Assembly: GCA_030248295.1 (NCBI GenBank)
Contig: JASANH010001643.1
Coordinates: 682,001 to 746,000, forward strand
Direction of reading: 5' to 3'
Source: Mesodorylaimus sp. YZB2_4
Lineage: Eukaryota > Nematoda > Enoplea > Dorylaimida > Dorylaimidae
DNA length: 64,000 nt
A model generated the notes under the pieces. The model was not told where the DNA came from. It worked only from the letters and a program-made list of their open reading frames with translations, and did no database searches. A program made the translations under genes and the position numbers. Positions 1-12,925 of this stretch are shown here, one piece after another (positions within the stretch are counted from its first letter, which is position 1; every line of letters starts with the position of its first letter).

Positions 1-2108
1 TAAGATAAAATGTGCACGACGCGCCAAGAATACGAATCCCTGTAGGCTAATAAAAAGTAAACTAAAAACTAGAGTGAAAATGATGCGTAAGAGAAACAAA
101 TCGACCGCTTGATAAGATAGAACTTTTCGAAAACTAAACTTCTAAACACCAGTCTCAAAGTTATCACACCGAGCTCATTCAAAACATGCTTTTGTACAAT
201 GTCGGGACGGAAAGTGGAAAACATTACTGGCCTACTTTCCATGGCAACATTATGCTGCCAACAGCTAGACTCCGCGTGCTAATGGCTCGGCCACCAGTGA
301 CGAGGAAAACAGGGATGATGATGAAAGAAGATGAGTCCGCGCTAGGAGCCAACAAAACGAAAGTACGTGACGGAACGACCTACAAATTTTGCACGTTCAC
401 GTGCAAGGCAGGCAGGCAAAGGACGAAGAGGGCGAATCTGTCAAGCAGACATGCACCAGCAAACTACCCACTATCTGACGAGACAACTTTCTGTCAATTG
501 ACGCTCTCGCAGCTGGTTTTGGCGTCTGGCTGCCGTTAGTGTTCGCTTCGTCGCCGCGGCTATTCGATATCCCCGCCATGTTCTGCCTTGCCCAGACCTA
601 TACGCTTACTACAACCAACTTTTTATGACAATAGACAGACTCGATCTCGCGACAGACTATTTTGCATGTCCCTCGCAAACTAGGCTTTCATAGACGACAA
701 TATAATTCTGCGAATCTCACCAGCAGGCGCGCGTCAGTCACGTGCATTTTCACGTGAACAGGTCTGGACGTACAGTAGAGTAAATGGAGCTGGGCAAAAT
801 CCTTGATACCAAATTTGGAGCAAGATACGATAAGAAGGCACGAAGCGCGGACGAACACTTTCAAAATAATTTGACTATGGCGCCGAAAACAAACTTGTGA
901 ACCGATTGCGACGAAAGCAAGTTAAGGCTGGCTTATTTGGCTTGGCCCTTAGCCAAGAGAGAGAACGCACAAAAAGTCGAGAAGGAGAAAAACTTTCAGC
1001 TACTAAGCGCGTCCAGAGTCCAAACCAAAGCGAGGTTTTGAGTAATGGAACGAGCAATGCAGCTTAGCAATGACGCATGCCGACTAACTTTTCACCTGCA
1101 ACTCCTGAGGATCCTGACAAAATTGTCTTGGCTGAAGGCATAAAAACTGGATTCTTCTCGCAATGCTTTCGTAACTGGAAGCAACTAGACGCCGAGCTGG
1201 CTGATATGATGCAAACGTGACTAGGAAAGCGTGCATTTCAGAAAATGACTCTTTTCCATATAGACAACGAAAGCGAGCAATTCCTATTCGACTAAAGTAT
1301 ATAGCCATACTGAAATCTATTCTCCTCGGATTCTAGTTAGAATACGCAGAAAATCAATAAGAGCAACCCCAGACGAAAAAGCAAGCCTGGCCTATTCGTT
1401 GTGTATTTCGCCCAGGCAACAATCTACGCAGCAACCAACCATGGGCTGTCGCCAAATAAAAGGCGCGCAAATATTCTTCACCTTGTTGAAAATAGTGAAA
1501 CACCACCGAACGGCAAGCAACACAGCCCAGTTACGAGGTGGGCGACTAAGACAAATAAATAGACCCTACACAACGACCATGCAAAACAACTTAAGATGTA
1601 GAATTAAACAAAACACGACCTTCAAACCATAAAATCCGGTTAGTCAAGCTGCTTCAGGTACAACATTCGCTTGCCCTTCGGAAGCGACAATTAAAGTCCA
1701 AAGACCAAGTCAATACTTTCGTCAGGGCGCATTACTGAATAGTTAGGCGTGAATTGAAGCATCGTTCACTCGCGCGCACCTATTCGCAGTACCAGTCGCG
1801 AGTCCTTGACGAATGGGAAGAACAGTTCTCGTCGTCACTGCACCCCCAGTTACCTGCAAGTTGACGCCAGCAATCAGCTGACGGGGCCGCGGGCAAATTA
1901 CCAAAGTACTCGCACCTGCCTTTCAACAATTTCTAGCCCAAAAGCACACCATTCGGAAAGGTACTGTAAGCCATCTATATCAGTATAGAAATTTGTCTGC
2001 TAGAAGGCGCGAAGCATTGAACAAAAATAAAACGAACAAAGCGAAAGAAGAAATCAATTTTTGGAGCAGGATTAAAAAATATTACGCGAAATTTCGAGCA
2101 GCTGACGA
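1..2108. other. no gene identified
   Basis: Only short ORFs without recognisable domains or convincing splice signals occur here. The stretch is the 5' flank of SMG9. It may hold regulatory sequence or the end of a gene lying to the left, but nothing in it can be supported. Confidence 0.5.
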
Positions 2109-4555
2109 ATGGATCGTCGAGGTGGTTATGGTAAACGAAGGGGCATACTTCCGAGGCAACGGCCAACCCTAGGCTCGTCGCCAGTTTCGATTCGACGTCG
2201 AGAGCATGCGGAATCATCGAGCGGCAATGAGGAACGTGGAACATCCGAAGGACTACGAGAGTCGTCTCCTCCTTTTTCCTCAATGGATCAGGCGGCTCAA
2301 GATCAGCCGAGACCAACTATGATCCTGATGAAACCCCAACGCTCAAGAAAGGTACGAACCAAGTTTGTAGGCAGGTTCATTTCAGCCATTTGCAAAAATC
2401 CGTTGCATTTTCACCATTTTTTGCATTTGATCATTGCACATTTAGAAACTTTCGATCTAGTTATTTCACGTAATCTTTTTGGAAAATTTAGAAAGCTTGC
2501 GTCTGCAATTGATAATATTTTTCTCTCTCTTATCTGTTGCACTTCACCTCTTCTTACGGTTGCGTTTATCTCAGAGGCCTCCCATAACTTCATTTTCACG
2601 TAACTATTCCATTTTTATAGCATGAGGAAGAGGAAGAAGAATGGCCGACGGTGGGCAAGCCAGTGCCCATCGTTTCCAGTCGCACGGGAACACCGGTTCG
2701 TCGAGTCGATTCTCCAGCAACAGTTCCAGCATCTTCGTCAAATGTAGAAGAGAGCAGTTATGATCGATACGACTGGTCTGCTGCTGCAGGCCGTGGATTT
2801 CGTCGTCCTCTTCTCATGAATCCTCGCGAATCTTCCACGTTGACAACTCATCTATCAGCACCGTCATCTGCGCCTTATCAAATTCAGCACAAAGCAGAGT
2901 CAGGTACCCAACTGGAACTTCATAAATAATAGATTTTAGATTTTAACTCGTTCTAGGACTGCGGGAAAGTTCGGGCGCAGGTGGCGCGAAACCTCTTCGA
3001 GCTGGCATTCGTTTGATCACGGAGGGAATGGAATGGTCTGAGACTGCCCTGGATGTAAGATCTACTCTACAACTTTCCACACGTTTACGATGACACCGGT
3101 TCTCTTTTAGCACCTTCAAGAGCAGTCTAATTTCCTTGTGGTTGGTATTCTCGGTCCGCAAGGAGTTGGCAAGTCCACGTTGCTTAGCATGATTGGTGGG
3201 AACGACCCCTTTGATATGTACAGGTATGGTGGTAACTTCGGCTACCCGGGCAATGTTTTATTAGTTCATTATACTGTACTGTAGGCAGTACATATTTCGC
3301 CCGGCTAGCAAGGAGTGCACGGAAACGGGTGGCCGGCAGACAGCTGGTGTGCAGTTTTACGTGAACGATAACCGTATTATGCTTTTGGATAGTCAGGTAT
3401 GTCGTACAGGATTACTTTTATATTGGTTTGTTCATCGCGTCTTGTTTAGCCCATTTTGAGCCACGCCGTTATGGAACAAATCAATCAGAGTGATCGTCGC
3501 TATAATTACGAGTATAGGATGACCGAGAACTGTATGGAGGTCGAGGTAAGTCGATCGATTTTCATTAAATCATTCCTGTCCATTAATTGATTCTTTTTCA
3601 GTCGTTGCAAATCGCTTCGTTCATGATGCAAGTTTGTCACGTTGTGATATTTTTGGTCGATTGGTTTGTGGATATTGATTTGCTGCGATTCGTTCAAACG
3701 GCTGAAATGTTGAAGCCTAGTACACCGATTTCGGAAAATCCCCAAGGCGGTGATCATTATCCTCATTTTGGTGAGTATCATTTACGTATACATCCTTTAC
3801 CCACGCTAGTCTGACCTAGATTATGTTCGCTTCAACCTCCCCTTGTGGATATGATGCGGCTTTTGTGATGTCCTTTTGCTTGTTGAGTTAGATTAGTAAG
3901 ATTCAATCAAAAACTTGAGTGCCCAGCGGGAATCGAACAACCAACCCTAGGGACCCTTTGTTTTTTAGTGTTTGTACAAAATCGGGCTAGGCGAGAAGAT
4001 TTTACTCTGCTTTCTTTGAAATCGAAGAGCAAGTTTTTGAATAAAGTATTTGATAAATCGTCGTTGCATTTGAAAGGTAAGTGCGTATTGACTTTTTACA
4101 ATCCTTGTCTTTGCAGTGCCTTGTTTCAGACGGAATTTCGCTGAAGAACTCTTCGTACGACGTTTATAACGAGCTGGGTGAAGAGTGCGGCTCGACGAAC
4201 CTTTTCCTGTTACCGGATATGAAACCTCGAGGATACAAGCCGGAAGGTCAGGTTTTGACTAATTTATGATATAATCCGGGTTTTTTTTATGGCAGCCCGA
4301 TTTCAGCCATAACAAGCTATAAAGGCATTCCTGATTTTGAAGTCCTTGTGCGTGATCTGAGGAATCAAATCTGGTCACTTCCTAGAACATCGTTCGGACC
4401 GAATATCCAGAATGAGAAAAGCTGGTGAGTCTGAGGTGGCTAGCCATTGATATGTTTTAGAACTTGGTTGTTTTAGGTTTCATTTGGCGGCGCGCACGTG
4501 GGATATGACTCGAAAATCGTTGCTGATATCTGAATATGGACGTATGTTGCCGTGA
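2109..4555 (+). CDS. SMG9: SMG9, nonsense-mediated mRNA decay factor (SMG1 complex)
   Basis: Eleven exons read through: 2109-2351, 2621-2903, 2957-3054, 3111-3223, 3285-3396, 3450-3545, 3602-3770, 3969-4076, 4130-4246, 4307-4424, 4477-4555, giving about 511 residues (human SMG9 is about 520). SMG9 binds SMG8 and the kinase SMG1 and controls UPF1 phosphorylation in nonsense-mediated decay. The N-terminus is R/G- and S-rich. The G-like domain has the P-loop GPQGVGKSTLL and a switch-like LLDSQPIL. The block VFVQNRARREDF and the C-terminus WFHLAARTWDMTRKS are family signatures. Intron phases agree throughout. The start is the ATG opening MDRRGGYGKRRG. A weak ATTAAA lies at 4599. The gene converges on HECTD2, with 120 bp between the stops. 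Confidence 0.95.
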
Positions 4556-4675
4556 CGTAATGGCTATGAGACACTGTTTCACATCGAGTGCGTTTTATAT
4601 TAAATGTAGTGAGGCATGTGAAATGGGCCCTTTTGGTAACTAGCATTGAATCATTTGACATAAAGGCCTGGTTCA

Positions 4676-7600
4676 TCACTCTAATCCGAACCCTTCTCCG
4701 TGCGCTAAGGCAATGGCTAATTTCTGTCTTAATAAACGCCGATCTTGATAATCTGGGAGAACCAATTGATTGAAGCAAGTGTGAGCCATTGGGAGCCTGA
4801 GAAGGGTGGAATGGGTTATGGGACTGGGCAAAGCGGATGCGGGCACTTACATGTCTCTGCAGTTGCCACTGCCACTAGCCGTCGTGGCCATTTTGGTAAT
4901 TTTGAACGACATTTCCTTCATGCCGCCGGCAGGTATTCGGTCAGTGCCCGTGGTGAATGTGAGCAAACGTTTCTGATGACGTATGGGCAGTTTGAGGACC
5001 AGATCCCAGAAGTATCGAATGGTCTTGTCATCCATTTTATAGCCGTCGTAACTGGTCACTTTCTTGAGGTCATTCATGTCAAAGTCGTGACTGCCGCACA
5101 CCAAAAGTTCAACTTCTTCGGCTCGGAGTAGCTGCCAAGAGTGCCAGGGTGAGGAGGGTCAAATAAGTCTAGTTGCAGCTTACCAACAACGCATTCGAAG
5201 CGCAAACTGAGTGAAATCCGAGATAAAAGGCTTTGAATTGGTGGAACACGGATCGATTCACAAACCACTCAACGTACAGTTGGACGTATTCTGAAATAAA
5301 GCGGGTTGGAAAACGGTGAACACATTTGGAAGAAGGTTGACTTTGTGGACTTTTCGAAGGGAAAATGGCTCACAGTTGCATGAAGAAAAGAATGATAAAC
5401 ATGAGCCCCGAGTGGGAATTGAACTCGCACAAAACGCTTGTGCACACTGGAGGGTGAACCTTACACGTGGTGATTTACCAGCCTGCGAGTCGAACAGTCG
5501 CCCGTAATTGCGCACCTGGCGTGAGGGGTAGACGCCTAACCAGGGTGGGTTAGGCGCGCAATTAGGATTACCAGTCATACCATCTGTGTGGACGAGTCAA
5601 GTACCTACCACTAGAGACACATACGAGTGCTAGACCATATTTCCTGAAAGTAAGCCAGGCTGGCTCTAATCGGGCAGGCCATGGGAAAGGGACCAATGTG
5701 AGGGCTCCCTTGTAACCTATTAGACCATGGATACCCTCAAAGCACTCAAGATTTAGAAATGCGAGATAACCTGACTGAACAAAAAACTGTCAGGTTCATA
5801 AGCATTGATAATACTAGGTGTTTATAAAATGTTAGAGACAATAATTAGCCGTATTTTTCGGTGTGGCACCCGAGGCTGTACACAGAGGGTAAAGTTTTGT
5901 GACCAAGATACCAAAACTGAAAATGAAAACTGAACTGCCACGTCAAAAGTTACAGCCAATTATGTTTTCTGGAACTCTATGAAGCCAAGGACGCTGAATC
6001 TATACCAGACCAAGGATCCCAGACCCCACACGGAGAAGCTACTGCATACTGTATGTGGCGGGCTCGCGTGAGATGTGCCAGGTACATGGTTCCCATGCCT
6101 GTTTCCATACTGTCATAATAAGCATGGACTATGCTCCCCAGCCTATTCAGTGTGCCTCTCCTAAGTCAGGGCCGGTACGAGACCGAGAGGGAGATCAAAG
6201 TCGAGTGTCCGATCTGGTTTGTAGGCATCGGTAGAGAATTGGTCTCGAGTCCTAGGTCTGAAGTGCTCTCTGAGCACTTCGGGCTGGTCCGTCAGAACCC
6301 CTATGCAGCTAATTCCAGAATTCGTGAGTCTACACCGCCTTCTTGGAGTGGGATAGTAAAACACGTTAAGAAGTGTCCATGGTCAGCCCTAGTCTATCCT
6401 AGGGCAAGTCAAGGACTTCAAAGTGTTTAGGCTTTCTTCGGAGCAGGATGGCACGTAGAAGGCAGTGTAGACCACTCGGCATTTTGGGCCCTGAGTGGTG
6501 CTTAAAATGCGTTTGGATGCAACCATCATAATTGCCTTTTGGTACTTTCCCAGGTCGTGGGCCCTTCGCCTCTTGTCAGTCAGTGAATGAGAGGTGCGCG
6601 TTCAATCTGCGTCAGGAATGACCTTATTCACAATAAGCGGAGGCTCGTCTATCAATAGGTCCTCTGCAAGGAGTCAGCAGCTAAGAGAGTCACCCGTCAG
6701 GGTGATGATTCAGACATGGGCCAGTTCGAAGACTTGGTAGGCTGCCCTGAGGTTTCGGTGTGGTGAAGAAACTGCACTGATCACTCCATCTAGTGTTATA
6801 CACCCACGCGTATCACACCATGTCTACTGTACTCCTGCACTGCGCTGTGCTCATGTTGAATGCAGGCCTGCAGACTCATCGTCAGTAGGCCGCCTGGGTG
6901 GTGTAGCGGTGAAAGGCGTCTGCCATAGTTTGCTTGCAGAGCTGGAAACCGATCGGCCCTGAGTTTAACTCTGGTTGTCTGGAGAGGCCTTATGGGGAGG
7001 GGCTCTCGAATCCGGCACCCCGCTTATGGGGAGGGCATGCTTCGATCACGGCCACGGGCTGGGTATGGTTGCCCCATGGGGTAACCGGCGACTTCGCGGG
7101 GTGGCGACCACAACGCACCCTTGCCTGGAATGCATCTTGGATTGACCCTAGTCGACGGCAAGATAGGATCAACTAACAAGCCCCTTCCCCGCGGGTAAAG
7201 AACCAAAAATCGACTTTCCCCTGGGACCACAAGGATGGGTCGAAAAAAAGACTCATTGTCAGTTAGGAGAGGGATTCTATCTTGTCGGGAATATCATAGG
7301 GTCATTTTGAGGGGGTTCTTTATAAGACCTATAATTTCTGCATTTCATGGTATTCACACACCGTGACCTCCATAAGATAGAGCCAGCCACACCCCAGCCA
7401 TGAATGACCAGCCTGCATGGCTGTCGGGAGATCCATACCTGCCCTGGCTGGGAAACGTCAACCCCTCTTTGGTCTCGACTATCTCCCGCCGCCTGGGTGC
7501 GCTGGTTACACATGGAACAGCTATGTTCTATGGTCAAGTGTGTACCTTCTCTATTCTCCGTGGTCACCGACATGTTCTTGCCATTCTCTCGCAGCTCCTC

Positions 7601-10600
7601 AGTGAACACTTCTCCGAACTCCTCCACAGAAGCCTAAAAAAGGAAATTATAATTTCATAAGTGGTGTGAAGGGTCCTCCAAAACAGGAAACCCTGCCTGG
7701 AACGTAAGGCCGAAATCCTCTTCAACATCGCCCTCGTACGCCAGCAACTCGCGCAGTCCTCTCGCTGTGTCCTGAAGGTGTACTCGGAATATGAAATTTG
7801 TACAAGCAAGTGACCGCTGGTCAGCTTACTGGCACGATGCCTTCCAGGTCTTCCAAACCCACGCTGCAGATACCCAGCCGAGATCCACCGAAGCCGTATT
7901 CCATCAGACGAGGCACAATCGGAGGAGAGAGTAACTTCTTGTAGCAGCAGAGAGGGAAGCGGATGTCCAGTATGACCCCGTTGTAGACTGCCAGACCCAT
8001 CAGCTAAAAGGGGCAAAAATGAGTCCATTGCCAGAGGCCCATCCACGGCCAGTCCTCACCACTCCGATCAGGTGATACTCGCGCAAGCGGTCCTTGTCCG
8101 TGCCACTGTTACGGAACCAAAATACTTCAGTTTTCGTATGGTGGATAAACATGCCTGGATAAACAAACATGAAGAGGAAGGAGAGGCCGAGTGACTCTCC
8201 TATCTTCACAAGAGTTAAAAATCAATTCCTACCGAAATCCGGATTGAATATTTTATGTATCAGCAACTGGAACCACTCCTTTGTCAGACCACCCATGTCC
8301 AATCCGGGCTCCCCAGCGAACTGTACCCGCAATTTTTTGCGCAAGCTGTCTTGTTTGGCAAATAACTAAAACAGACGCCAGTCCCATTTCTGTCCCGCAT
8401 CACATGTCTCATACCTCTCTCAAAGAATCCTGGACCAAGTGTGATCGTCGGACTGACACGTTCAAGAATAGAATGTCCATATCTGGTGCCAGGCGTCTGT
8501 TCGTGCCCATGTTTCCTATCAGACTGTCACGAGCCGTGGCTATCATCTGCTCTGCAGCGTGACCTTCCAAGATGATTTTCTTGGCATTGATACTCAGGAT
8601 AAATGGGTATTGGCAGAAGGAAAAGCTAAACGGGCAGGTGACTAATGGTAAGAGGAGTCCTACACGGACTGTACTGGCTACTCACTTAGCGCTCAGGACT
8701 GGTGTTTCCCAGGCGTGGAATTCACCCATTAGATCCCTGTAAGCAGTGCATGGAAATTTCAAAAACTAATGGCTCTCTTAGGATGTGTACCAGTGATCAA
8801 TAGAAGAATTGTAGAAATCAGTGAAATCGATAAGATTCTTCGAGTTGTTGGCAACGTCTGAAAAAAAGACCTTTAGATTTACATTAGGCGAACTAGACAA
8901 GAAAATTGCATGACTGCACTGTTGTGCGTTAGCAGGGAGCCAGGTCTGTCATGCTTACTCAAAATGGCCAAGGAGCGAACAGCGCACGGTATCCACCACG
9001 AGCACTTGTTGGTTGGTGGCAAATCTTGCGGACGAGGAGGGAACATCCGAATGCTGATGAATGTTTGTATTGTCTGGACCACAAAGCGAAATTGGTTGGG
9101 TTGAAGCCTGAAAAGTGTGGGGTCACATTATTGATAGCCGCTGTGGATGACAATTAGAAGGGTCAATGTAGTCTATGGTTCCTGCGTGGATTCATGGTTG
9201 GTGTTCCAGTGTACTGTGCTGTACATGTGGCCCACTGACAGCAGTTTCACAAGTATGGCACCTACCGTATGTCATATGGCTATAAAATTTGGCCCTGTGG
9301 AATAACTTTATGATAACTATATATTGTAGGGCCACAGCCGGAGCAAGCGACCAGCACATCAGCGGGGAAGACCCCGCTAGAGTTCATGCTCGCTCTTCTC
9401 CGAACACATTCAGGGTAGGACAAGGCTTCGGAAGATCAGGTGCATGAAGGCCTGTGATACAGTAGCGCGGAAAGGCAGTAGCGATTATGTAAGGTGGCCA
9501 CAGTGATGCAGTGTTTTGGCCTTCGTCTTCTCGCATTGCTTGCTTGGCTGTGCTCGTCCAACGTTGTTGACCACTGCGGCGAAGGAGACTAGTTTGTAAT
9601 GCACAAGCCACAGCTAGGACGCGGGTGACCAGTACCGTCGAGTTGCTTCGAGAGCGACGATAGCCGAAAGAGAAGACATTCTCGGCTGTCCAACACTGAC
9701 GGGGTTTAAAGCCATCCGCCAATGTCTGGTCCAGGGCGCCCTTATGGAGCTGCCCCTAGCGGAGACTGATGCAATCATGCCTGGCAGGCGAAGGAGATAT
9801 TCTGTACAAAAAACTTCGACTGGAGTAGGCAAGTCTTGCGGCTATACGAGCCGCACGTACGTACGTACGACTGAAACAGCAACCCGGGGGGTTGAAAACT
9901 CCCAGCCAGGGGAGATCAATAATTCTTGCCCTCTCGCCGTGGCCCGCCAGGCATTGAGATTACACTGACATGAGAGGGAAGCTGCCATTTGGCGCCTCCG
10001 CAGCCCTCGCTTATAAGGTTTAACTGCAGACCCCAGATAGCAAATCTCACCACCACCAGTCCGTCTGGCTTGAGCTAACATGGTCATCACACCCTCAGTG
10101 CGCACTACTGTATCAAAAACGAATGGGTACCTTTTTCACTGTGCCTACAGTACTGTACTCTCTGCGTGTATCTGTCACACAGCACAATATTTGGAGACTG
10201 TATGTTTTCGTATTCGCTGTCCCTATCTGTTCTCTGATATATTGGCCAGGAAGCCCCTTCTGTGTCCATAAGCCTCTGTGTCAGGTTAGGTTGCGTGGAG
10301 ATAAATCTCTTGGCCGAGGCGGCCCTCTGAGGAATTGATGTTTTGGCAAAGGCCTTTACGCCAACTGAAAGACGATTGGAGGCGGGACCTCTCGATTAGG
10401 GAGCTTAGGCCTACCAAATCTATACCTTTGTCCAGGTCATCCGTACTTCTCTCAAGTGACGTAGATGGAAAGTACAGTAGGCCAGGGGAGGACTACGTGT
10501 GTGCACCTTGTATGATCAAAAGCCAAGAATGACTCACTCTGAAAACCAGTCGGCTAATGTCTGTTGATCGGATTCGCATAAGGTTGCCACGAGACGCAAG

Positions 10601-12191
10601 AGATGAGCGAATACGACGTAGGTCGATGGGCGGCGAAACTGAGGGTTCTGGAAACAGAGGTAGCTTGTGCTGTCGTTGTTGCTGTGCCTTATTGTGCTTG
10701 TGTGCAGGCACAGTACTCATAAACCAGGCCACGTTCGCACAAGTTGCACCCATTGTTCTGCACTGCCAACCCACCTGCAGCAGTATCATATAGGCCCGTA
10801 CGTCGTCGGGGCAGATGGGTCTCATTGTAATGACGTCCACATTCCTAAAACGTACAGTCCTGCTTACACCCTGGGCACAATTCGCACCTGTTGCGCACCT
10901 TTGGTCAGTCAATAAGCAACTGATGACGGATTTCAATGTGGCCTTTTGGACTTCCGAAGGCATTTCCATAAGGCAGTCGTAGGCGGCCTTGACCAAGGGT
11001 AGATTCAAGTTGGACGTGGGCAGATGGTAGAGAGAATGGGAGTGGGAACGAGGCAGCTAAACAAGACAATATGAAAGCCGAGGCCAAAGCTCAATGCCCA
11101 ACAATGCGTCTTACTGTAAAGGCATCGTTCAAATCTTGAAAGCTGCTGAAGGCGCTTGTGTAGTAAGTTGTGATTTCAGTGAAATTCTGACTTTCCCTTG
11201 CTTCTTTGATGAGTTTTCTAAAAAGCTCACGAGTGAATACCTTTTAATTGGAAAGTGGAGAACAAGCTGACCTTAGCTGCTCTTCACTTATTATACTGAA
11301 CTCGACCGCCTTCATCGCGTGCGGGTATTCAGCAGCCAATGGACGCAGGGTCCTCGATCGGGTCGTGCACGTGACTGGTCGGCCGAGAAATGCCACTCCC
11401 ATCTCGGCAATAGCTCGCTAAATGCACCCATATGAATAGCTTGGCACCCGGAACCATTCATGGGCTCATCAAACAAGAGTACGACATTTATTCCCGCCAC
11501 CTACTCACCCATTCCGGACGAGGTACATGACAGAGTCCAGGAAATGTAAGCAAGGCCCGATCATACATTCTCTCACTTCCTTCCCCTCCATCCCGTTTAC
11601 CCTTCATACACTTTGGCACAGAAGAGGTGGGGGGGGGGGGGGGTTCTTGCGCAGGCGAGTGTAGTGTCAACTCCTGCTTGCCCTCTTTCGCACCAGACCC
11701 CCAGCCTACCTTGGCCGTTTTCTCCTTCTCTGTAATCAATGGTGGTAGGAGATTGATCTCCGATCCAGCCTTCCTCATTCCACTGCCCGAAGTGGTAGCT
11801 CGACTTGGATCATTCTGGTTCGAGCTCTCTCCGCCACTGTTCCCACTCCACCCCTCGTTCTCGTTCTCATCATCAGATCGACTATCTCGACACATCATAT
11901 CATCTTCGGGGCCTTTATTCCTTCTCAGATTATTCAAGAATCGTGCAATGCCTCCCGTGAATCGGGGTCGTTGTCGAGCCTACGAGTAACAGTTGCTCAT
12001 TCCCTGCCCCGACCCATCTTCACTGCACTTACCCCAGCCACGGGTGGCAACTTCCAAGACGGGTCGTTCAACATATCACTAAACCGTCTCCTTCTGACAA
12101 GCGTTCCAGCTAGAACTGATTTCGTTATTGCCGAGCGGGTGCCATAGATAATAATCAGTGAGGCGTTACTGTGCCACTCCGAGTTGGACAT
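4676..12191 (-). CDS. HECTD2: HECTD2-type HECT E3 ubiquitin ligase
   Basis: Nineteen exons, from ATG 12191 to TGA 4676: 12033-12191, 11710-11979, 11272-11417, 11115-11217, 10899-11056, 10775-10844, 10538-10647, 8959-9107, 8791-8856, 8696-8736, 8415-8625, 8233-8365, 8060-8154, 7830-8003, 7697-7771, 7546-7633, 5184-5290, 4851-5131, 4676-4796. HECT ligases take ubiquitin from an E2 onto a cysteine and pass it to substrate. The catalytic-cysteine segment is LPMAHTCFNQLVLP and the protein ends EGFGLE. HECTD2 rather than UBE3A is favoured by KCSWWIPCAVRSLA, DFTDFYNSSIDHW, the ending EGFGLE and the absence of a zinc-binding AZUL region. The N-terminus is serine-rich and disordered. The intron after 7697 starts GC rather than GT. 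The 2.3-kb intron 5291-7545 and the 1.4-kb intron 9108-10537 hold repeats. Confidence 0.93.
6890..7245 (+). repeat. tRNA-derived SINE-like repeat in HECTD2 intron
   Basis: The left end (6896-6975) resembles the 5' half of a tRNA, with an A-box-like TGGTGTAGCGGTGAAAGGC and a degenerate B-box GAGTTTAACTC. A GC-rich body follows. It lies antisense in the large HECTD2 intron. No second copy of this exact body was recognised in the window, so the SINE label rests on the tRNA-like head alone. Confidence 0.4.
9700..9970 (+). repeat. hairpin repeat family B, copy 1
   Basis: Shares a block with 21860-22015, 39960-40125 and 46120-46352: a CCTGGCA(G) start, then a tRNA-like stretch with GACTGGAG and AGTCTTGCGGCTAT, then AACCC...GGGTTG, then CAGCCAGGGGAGATCAATAA and TTCT...CTCGCC. 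The block contains internal inverted repeats able to form two hairpins. It sits in a HECTD2 intron. A short ACGT tandem (about 9856-9869) is specific to this copy. Confidence 0.65.
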
Positions 12192-12925
12192 AGAAACAGT
12201 GCCATTCTAGTCACTAGACCCATCCCCAGCACACGCGTGCCACGTACTAAACCCATCACGGCGCGCCCGCCGACCATTCCTCTGTTGCTTAGTTACGATA
12301 CTTCGATTTTCCTCGCAGACTTGACAACGGAAAAATGAGGTAGCCTGTCGAGTCTGCTATGACTAACCCCCCATATATTCACAAATAGACGCGTCTACCT
12401 CAACTTACCTCCTCCGTCAGCAGTACGCCCCAAACAGCAATCACTTATTTACAGCTCTAAGCACAATCAACACCAATAACACACTGTTCCCTAATCACAA
12501 AAGGCTCACCGGCCTACAAAAATAGATCAACACCTCCTCAAGAATGGAAAGCCAGTAAACATACGTCAATCAATGGGCAACCTCTGGAATGAAAATAAAA
12601 ATAAAAAATTCAATTCAATAAAAATAAGTTCAATAAAAAAAGGACAGAAAAACAAGAAAGCTTCGAGCTGATAAGTGCGAAACATCCACTCTTAAGGGAG
12701 CCCCTACAAATTCAACACAACCCATTGCCAAGGCCAAAACTGCTGACATTACAAATAAAGAATAGAAAGGCAGCATTGCGCTGAATGTAAAAATTTGGTC
12801 AAAAATAAACAAATGGTCCCCAAAAACAATGAGACTGCTCTTGCGCACAATGTCGGAGCTATTAAAAAAAAGCCCTTTTGTACAATAAAAACTTAAGTAA
12901 AAATAAAAAAGGCATATACAACGTC
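12192..12925. other. intergenic, HECTD2 5' flank and tetraspanin A 3' flank
   Basis: Both flanking genes are on the minus strand, so this stretch is upstream of HECTD2 and downstream of tetraspanin A. Around 12590-12660 and 12860-12910 it is A-rich on the plus strand with AATAAA-like words. No ORF with coding character was found. Confidence 0.5.

Noticed and set aside
1-2108. Several 60-120 codon ORFs
   Set aside because: No domain similarity, no codon bias and no consistent splice structure.
2109-2603. 164-codon plus-strand ORF as a single exon
   Set aside because: Only the first 81 codons are coding; the rest reads through a GT-AG intron of SMG9.
11628-11643. Poly-G tract coding for a proline run in HECTD2
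   Set aside because: The exon ends at a GTAGGC donor (11709), so the tract is intronic.
4676-12191. Reading the HECT gene as UBE3A
   Set aside because: The catalytic domain looks UBE3A-like at first, but the upstream blocks (KCSWWIPCAVRS, TDFYNSSIDHW), the EGFGLE ending and the lack of an AZUL zinc region fit HECTD2.
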